Below, piece after piece: positions 7,478 through 10,012 of a stretch of DNA of 10,012 nucleotides; within the stretch, counting starts at the first letter, position 1; every line of letters begins with the position of its first letter. The translations under genes and the position numbers were made by a program. The stretch is from Deltaproteobacteria bacterium. Lineage in GTDB: Bacteria > Desulfobacterota > Dissulfuribacteria > Dissulfuribacterales > QOAL01. Location: assembly GCA_026996955.1 (NCBI GenBank), contig JALWJV010000362.1:1-10012 (forward strand). Reading direction: 5' to 3'. The notes under the pieces are model-generated. The model saw only the letters and a program-made list of their open reading frames with translations, was not told the DNA's origin and made no database searches.

Positions 7478-9295
7478 ATGACTGATAAAAATATACAGAG
7501 CCTGGCTGCAGGCACAGTGCTTAACGGCAAGTGGATAATTCTGGAATTTATCGCCAAGGGCGGTATGGGCGAGATTTACCGGGCGCATCAGCTTAATCTC
7601 AAGCGTGATGTTGCAATCAAGATAGTTTCAAAGGAGTGGCTTCAGGACATAGAGGAAGACGAGGAAGAGATGGAAAATGCCTTCAGACGTTTCCGTCAGG
7701 AGGTCCTTACCATGGCCCAGATTCGTCATCCCAATGTGATTCAGATATATGATTTTGACAAGGCCACGGTAAAGTCTGGTGAAGATGAAATAGAGATTGA
7801 ATATATTGCCCTTGAGTACATACCTGGAAGAACATTAAAGGACACCATGCGGGAAGAGGGTTTTTACCCTGAAGAAGACACAATGGCCCGTTGGCTTGAA
7901 AAGACATTTATCCCGATGCTTGAAGGTGTGGAAGCCATTCACCGTGCCGGCATCCTGCACCGTGATCTAAAGCCTGCCAATGTGCTCATGGACGGTGATA
8001 TCCCAAAGATTGCGGATTTTGGCCTTGCCCGTTCCTGCAAACTGGAATCAATGACCTGCTCCCTTGAGATCAAGGGCTCTCCTGCCTATATGGCCCCTGA
8101 ACAGTTTATTGATTTCAAGGGGACTGATAACCGAACTGATATCTACTCCCTGGGGAAGATACTTTTTGAGGCTGCTGACGGAAAAATCCCTGAAAAATCC
8201 ATTCCCTTCAAGCAGGCCAGGTTGAAAAAGGCGGAAACTCCATTTTATGAAAAAATAGACAGGATAATTGGCAAGGCAACAGACGAAAAGCCTGAGAACA
8301 GATACCAGGATATTCTTGAGTTTAAAAACGATGTGCTTGAGGCACTGGAACTGTTCAGGACGCAGCCAGCTGATGGCATTAAACAGCACTCACAATCTGG
8401 TATCCTGCTCTCACGGCCAAGGCAGATTGCCCTTGGCATTCTGGGTGTGTCATTGGTGGCAGCCTTGAGTTTCTGGGCATGGCATTCCATTCGGGAACAT
8501 TTTCTCAAGGCCCCAGCGGCATCAGAAAACAGGAGACTTGAATATACTTCCGGAGATCCCTCTTATGTCACCTATCCCGCCGGAGTCCCGCGTGAGGTCT
8601 CTACCCCTGATGGAACAAAGCTTGCTCTTGTTCCCGGGGGAGAGTTCATGCTTCCTCCCACTGTTGCAGGGGGAACCGGAATAAAGGTTAAAGTTGAGGC
8701 CTTTTATATGGATGCTACACCTGTCACCAATCAGCAGTTTGTAGATTTTCTGAACGCAATAAGAACTGACCTGGTGGTTTCATCAGGGGCAGTTAAGAAG
8801 GGGGAACAGATTTACCTTTATCTTGGAGAGGCTACCCAGGGTTATGAGCCTATAATCTTTAAAGACGGGGTGTTCAGGGTAAAACATTCCGGACACTCAG
8901 CATGCCCTGTGGTTCGTGTTACCGGCTATGGTGCCAGGGCGTATGCTGAATTTTATCATCGAAGCCTTCCAAGCGTATCCCAGTGGCTGTGGGCAGCAAG
9001 CGAGGCAAGGGGGAGTTTCCCTCAGAGCCTGTTCAAACCCTTGAAGCAGCCAACTCCTGTAATGCTTATGCCTGAAAATGCCCTTGGCATAAGGGGGCTT
9101 GAAATACATTTTGGAAACTGGGTTATAAACGATACTCCAAACGTAGATACAGCCCAGGGCAAGAGGAGTAACCTTGCCATTATCGGTGGTGGTGAAGCCG
9201 GTCGTGGGGTGAATAACAAGATCCCTGCACCTGTCATCAGGCAGCCCTGGGAGGCATTTGAGGAGGTTGGGTTCAGGTGCGCTAGGGTTATCTGA
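7478..9295 (+). CDS. Membrane Ser/Thr protein kinase (Hanks type) with C-terminal FGE-sulfatase-like domain
   Basis: This 605-residue protein has a cytosolic kinase, one membrane helix and a C-terminal domain probably outside the inner membrane. Kinase landmarks are AKGGMGEIY (26-34), VAIK Lys48, HRDLKPAN (Asp163), IADFGLAR (Asp180) and MAPEQF (Glu208), so catalysis looks intact. The first glycine of the GxGxxG loop is Ala26, and there is an acidic insert (IEEDEEEME) after the VAIK strand. A hydrophobic helix lies at about 317-337. Residues from about 375 to the end show FGE-sulfatase (SUMF1-like) marks: LALVPGGEF, YMDATPVTNQQFVDFLN, CPVVRVTGYGARAYAEF, LPSVSQWLWAASEA, NALG..GLE..FGNW and VGFRCAR. 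The usual RVxRGGS segment is missing, so a binding or sensory role is more likely than oxidase activity. A GTG at 7469 is in frame, but the ATG at 7478 is preferred because GTGGA precedes it at SD distance. Kinase-FGE fusions such as chlamydial Pkn1 are known. Confidence 0.92.
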   Translation: MTDKNIQSLAAGTVLNGKWIILEFIAKGGMGEIYRAHQLNLKRDVAIKIVSKEWLQDIEEDEEEMENAFRRFRQEVLTMAQIRHPNVIQIYDFDKATVKSGEDEIEIEYIALEYIPGRTLKDTMREEGFYPEEDTMARWLEKTFIPMLEGVEAIHRAGILHRDLKPANVLMDGDIPKIADFGLARSCKLESMTCSLEIKGSPAYMAPEQFIDFKGTDNRTDIYSLGKILFEAADGKIPEKSIPFKQARLKKAETPFYEKIDRIIGKATDEKPENRYQDILEFKNDVLEALELFRTQPADGIKQHSQSGILLSRPRQIALGILGVSLVAALSFWAWHSIREHFLKAPAASENRRLEYTSGDPSYVTYPAGVPREVSTPDGTKLALVPGGEFMLPPTVAGGTGIKVKVEAFYMDATPVTNQQFVDFLNAIRTDLVVSSGAVKKGEQIYLYLGEATQGYEPIIFKDGVFRVKHSGHSACPVVRVTGYGARAYAEFYHRSLPSVSQWLWAASEARGSFPQSLFKPLKQPTPVMLMPENALGIRGLEIHFGNWVINDTPNVDTAQGKRSNLAIIGGGEAGRGVNNKIPAPVIRQPWEAFEEVGFRCARVI

Positions 9296-9316
9296 GACTT
9301 CAGGGCTAAAGATTAT

Positions 9317-9419
9317 GCCTAGATTGGGCGTTTCAAAACTGGAAAGCTATAATCGGCTTAACTCCTTTTAATTGTGTTGAAAAAACAATTTTCAAGATTT
9401 TAAAACCCTCAATCTAGGC
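9317..9419. repeat. MITE-like element of about 103 bp with terminal inverted repeats
   Basis: GCCTAGATTG (9317-9326) and CAATCTAGGC (9410-9419) are perfect 10-bp inverted ends. With two mismatches the similarity extends inward to about 17 bp (ending GGCGTTT and AGGGTTT when both are read inward). The interior is AT-rich and holds a TTGAAAA/TTTTCAA stem (9377-9383 with 9389-9395). No coding capacity and no clear target-site duplication are visible. The same end motif recurs at 9893, which favours a repeat family over chance. A non-autonomous transposable element is the preferred reading; an extrachromosomal or regulatory palindrome is the alternative. Confidence 0.5.
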
Positions 9420-9652
9420 TGAATATTCCTGCGGTGCATTTCCGAAAAAGACGGAGGAAACAGAAGTTAATCTCCTTTAATTTATCCTGCCAGTTGTTCA
9501 GTTTTTTTCATAAAACAGTCTATGGAACTTCATGGAATCCCCAGGCCTTTTCTGAATAGTCCGTCTATTCTGCTCAGTGTATTGGGTCAGTAGTTTCCTG
9601 TACCCCACTTCTACTTCATTCAATTTTTAATATTCAGCGTATTAACTTTAAC

Positions 9653-9688
9653 AAGGTAGGTAAATGGATATCCTTTGTACATATCCAT
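9653..9688 (+). repeat. Hairpin sharing its left flank with the 5859 hairpin
   Basis: ATGGATAT (9664-9671) pairs with ATATCCAT (9681-9688) around a 9-base loop. The left part, AAGGTAGGTAAATGG (9653-9667), matches 5858-5872 at 14 of 15 bases. The stem bases that differ between the two loci (TTTTG/CAAAA versus ATAT/ATAT) differ on both arms, so pairing is kept in each. Confidence 0.5.
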
Positions 9689-9701
9689 AAGCCGTTTTGT
9701 A

Positions 9702-9722
9702 GTTGGTGGTTTTTGAACCAAC
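9702..9722 (+). repeat. Small hairpin next to the 9653 hairpin
   Basis: GTTGGT (9702-9707) and ACCAAC (9717-9722) pair around a 9-base loop. Together with the 9664-9688 stem and a possible outer stem (AAGG.AGGTA at 9653-9662 with TACCTCCTT at 9739-9747, one bulge) this could make a three-stem fold of about 95 nt. The evidence is base pairing alone. Confidence 0.3.
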
Positions 9723-9892
9723 CTTATGGTGGTATAAATACCTCCTTATCCTCAGGGAAAATACCTTGATTTATCTTTAATAATGCCTCCTTCCGAAAAA
9801 GTAGAATTAAATAAATTTCGTCATTTCAAGTAATTACGTTCATTTTTTTGTTGTGGTTATATTTTAGGTATTTTTTTTGCTAAAGGTCGAAA

Positions 9893-9908
9893 CCTAGATT
9901 GAGCGATT
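9893..9908 (+). repeat. Third copy of the CCTAGATTGRGCG end motif, candidate left end of a larger element
   Basis: CCTAGATTGAGCGATT repeats the left end at 9318 (CCTAGATTGGGCGTTT) in the same orientation, with three mismatches in 16. CTAG is often scarce in bacterial genomes, so three CCTAGATT copies within about 600 bases are unlikely to be chance. No partner on the opposite strand follows before the window ends, so if this is an element end, its other end lies beyond 10012. Confidence 0.4.
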
Positions 9909-9910
9909 GT

Positions 9911-9929
9911 CGGATTTGCTGCAGATCCG
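9911..9929 (+). repeat. Short hairpin inside the 9893 element
   Basis: CGGAT (9911-9915) pairs with ATCCG (9925-9929) around a 9-base loop that contains the palindrome CTGCAG in part. It stands five bases before the long hairpin at 9934. Confidence 0.35.
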
Positions 9930-9933
9930 CGAA

Positions 9934-9974
9934 AGAGGAATTCCCATAATAGTCGGCTATATGGGGATTCCTCT
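9934..9974 (+). repeat. Long near-perfect hairpin with TCGG tetraloop
   Basis: Bases 9934-9952 pair with 9957-9974 in an 18-pair stem with one bulged A (9948), one possible G-U pair (T9942 with G9966) and a four-base loop TCGG (9953-9956). No T-tract follows, so it does not look like an intrinsic terminator. It sits about 40 bases inside the CCTAGATT motif at 9893, where some insertion sequences carry stems that block read-through translation of the transposase. It could equally be part of a structured RNA running past the window end. Confidence 0.7.
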
Positions 9975-10012
9975 GACAAAGGAGATGCAGTAAATACGGC
10001 AATCCCGAAGGG

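Larger units (their letters stand above)
9498..9843 (-). pseudogene. Possible decayed minus-strand gene (three tiled reading-frame segments)
   Basis: On the minus strand three open segments abut. The first begins with ATG at 9843, has an in-frame TGA at codon 6, and runs to a stop at 9724-9726 (…LLKINQGIFPEDKEVFIPP). The second, 9745-9620, contains RLVQKPPTTKRLMDMYKGY. The third, 9623-9498, contains YRKLLTQYTEQNRRTIQKRP and ends at a TGA. The change from the second to the third segment lies at an A5 run (minus strand), where one extra A would join them. No family is recognised, and the opposite strand also has a 40-codon open run, so this may be chance. Confidence is low. Confidence 0.2.
9296..10012. 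other. Long non-coding stretch, repeat- and hairpin-rich, AT-rich in its second half
   Basis: No intact gene is seen in these 717 bases on either strand. The stretch contains inverted-repeat ends at 9317-9419, a third copy of the same end at 9893, hairpins at 9664-9688, 9702-9722, 9911-9929 and 9934-9974, an 11-base direct repeat TTCCGAAAAAG (9440-9450 and 9791-9801), and long T runs near 9843-9849 and 9871-9878. No GC-rich stem followed by a T-tract closes the kinase gene. Base composition falls visibly toward AT from about 9620 to 9890 compared with the genes. A possible decayed minus-strand frame is listed separately. Confidence 0.7.

Noticed and set aside
9120..9295. Kinase C-terminus as a diversity-generating-retroelement variable region (FGE/C-type-lectin folds are known targets)
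   Set aside because: The last residues lack the Asn/Ser/Tyr-rich pattern from AAC codons, and no near-copy template repeat of the gene's 3' end is found in the 717 bases downstream. No reverse transcriptase is in the window.
9440..9801. Direct repeat TTCCGAAAAAG (9440-9450, 9791-9801) as a CRISPR or attachment-site signal
   Set aside because: There are only two short copies about 350 bases apart with no regular spacing, no integrase and no tRNA gene nearby.
9977..9992. AAAGGAG followed by ATG as a gene start
   Set aside because: The ATG touches the SD-like sequence with no spacer and the frame ends after two codons (ATG CAG TAA).
9911..10012. Retron msr-msd RNA
   Set aside because: The long stem at 9934 resembles an msd stem, but no paired a1/a2 flanks or priming-G context can be shown, and no reverse transcriptase is visible before the window ends.

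Overview
The window looks like a chromosomal segment from a Gram-negative bacterium. It carries a tripartite envelope efflux pump and a eukaryote-like Ser/Thr phospho-signalling pair. The gene style (moderate GC, a Ser/Thr kinase fused to a formylglycine-generating-enzyme-like domain, a signalling gene beside metal efflux) would fit a deltaproteobacterium in the broad sense, such as the Desulfobacterota. That placement is inference from general impression only; no marker gene is present.

Positions 6-5818 hold a compact three-gene operon for monovalent-metal (Cu+/Ag+) export: an outer-membrane channel (CusC-like), a periplasmic adaptor (CusB-like) and an RND pump of the heavy-metal-efflux family (CusA-like). 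Genes 1 and 2 overlap by 8 bases; genes 2 and 3 are 16 bases apart. The assignment to Cu/Ag rather than Co/Zn/Cd rests on methionines at the positions of the known metal-binding and relay methionines of E. coli CusA and CusB. One residue of the CusA proton-relay triad, the lysine, is isoleucine here.

Positions 5859-9295 hold a second group on the same strand. It comprises a small two-helix membrane protein whose cytosolic part resembles a histidine-kinase dimerisation/phosphoacceptor domain without an ATPase domain, a PP2C-type Ser/Thr phosphatase (ATGA overlap with the previous gene), and a membrane-spanning Ser/Thr kinase with a C-terminal FGE-sulfatase-like domain. The last two are a plausible writer/eraser pair. 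The group begins at a strong hairpin that covers one of the two possible starts of its first gene.

Positions 9296-10012 lack an intact gene and become AT-rich, but are full of structure: an inverted-repeat element of about 103 bp (9317-9419), a third copy of the same terminal motif at 9893, a hairpin sharing a 15-base near-repeat with the hairpin at 5859, a 19-bp hairpin at 9934-9974, and a possible decayed minus-strand reading frame. This looks like a landing zone for small mobile or palindromic elements, possibly the left end of a larger element that continues past the window.
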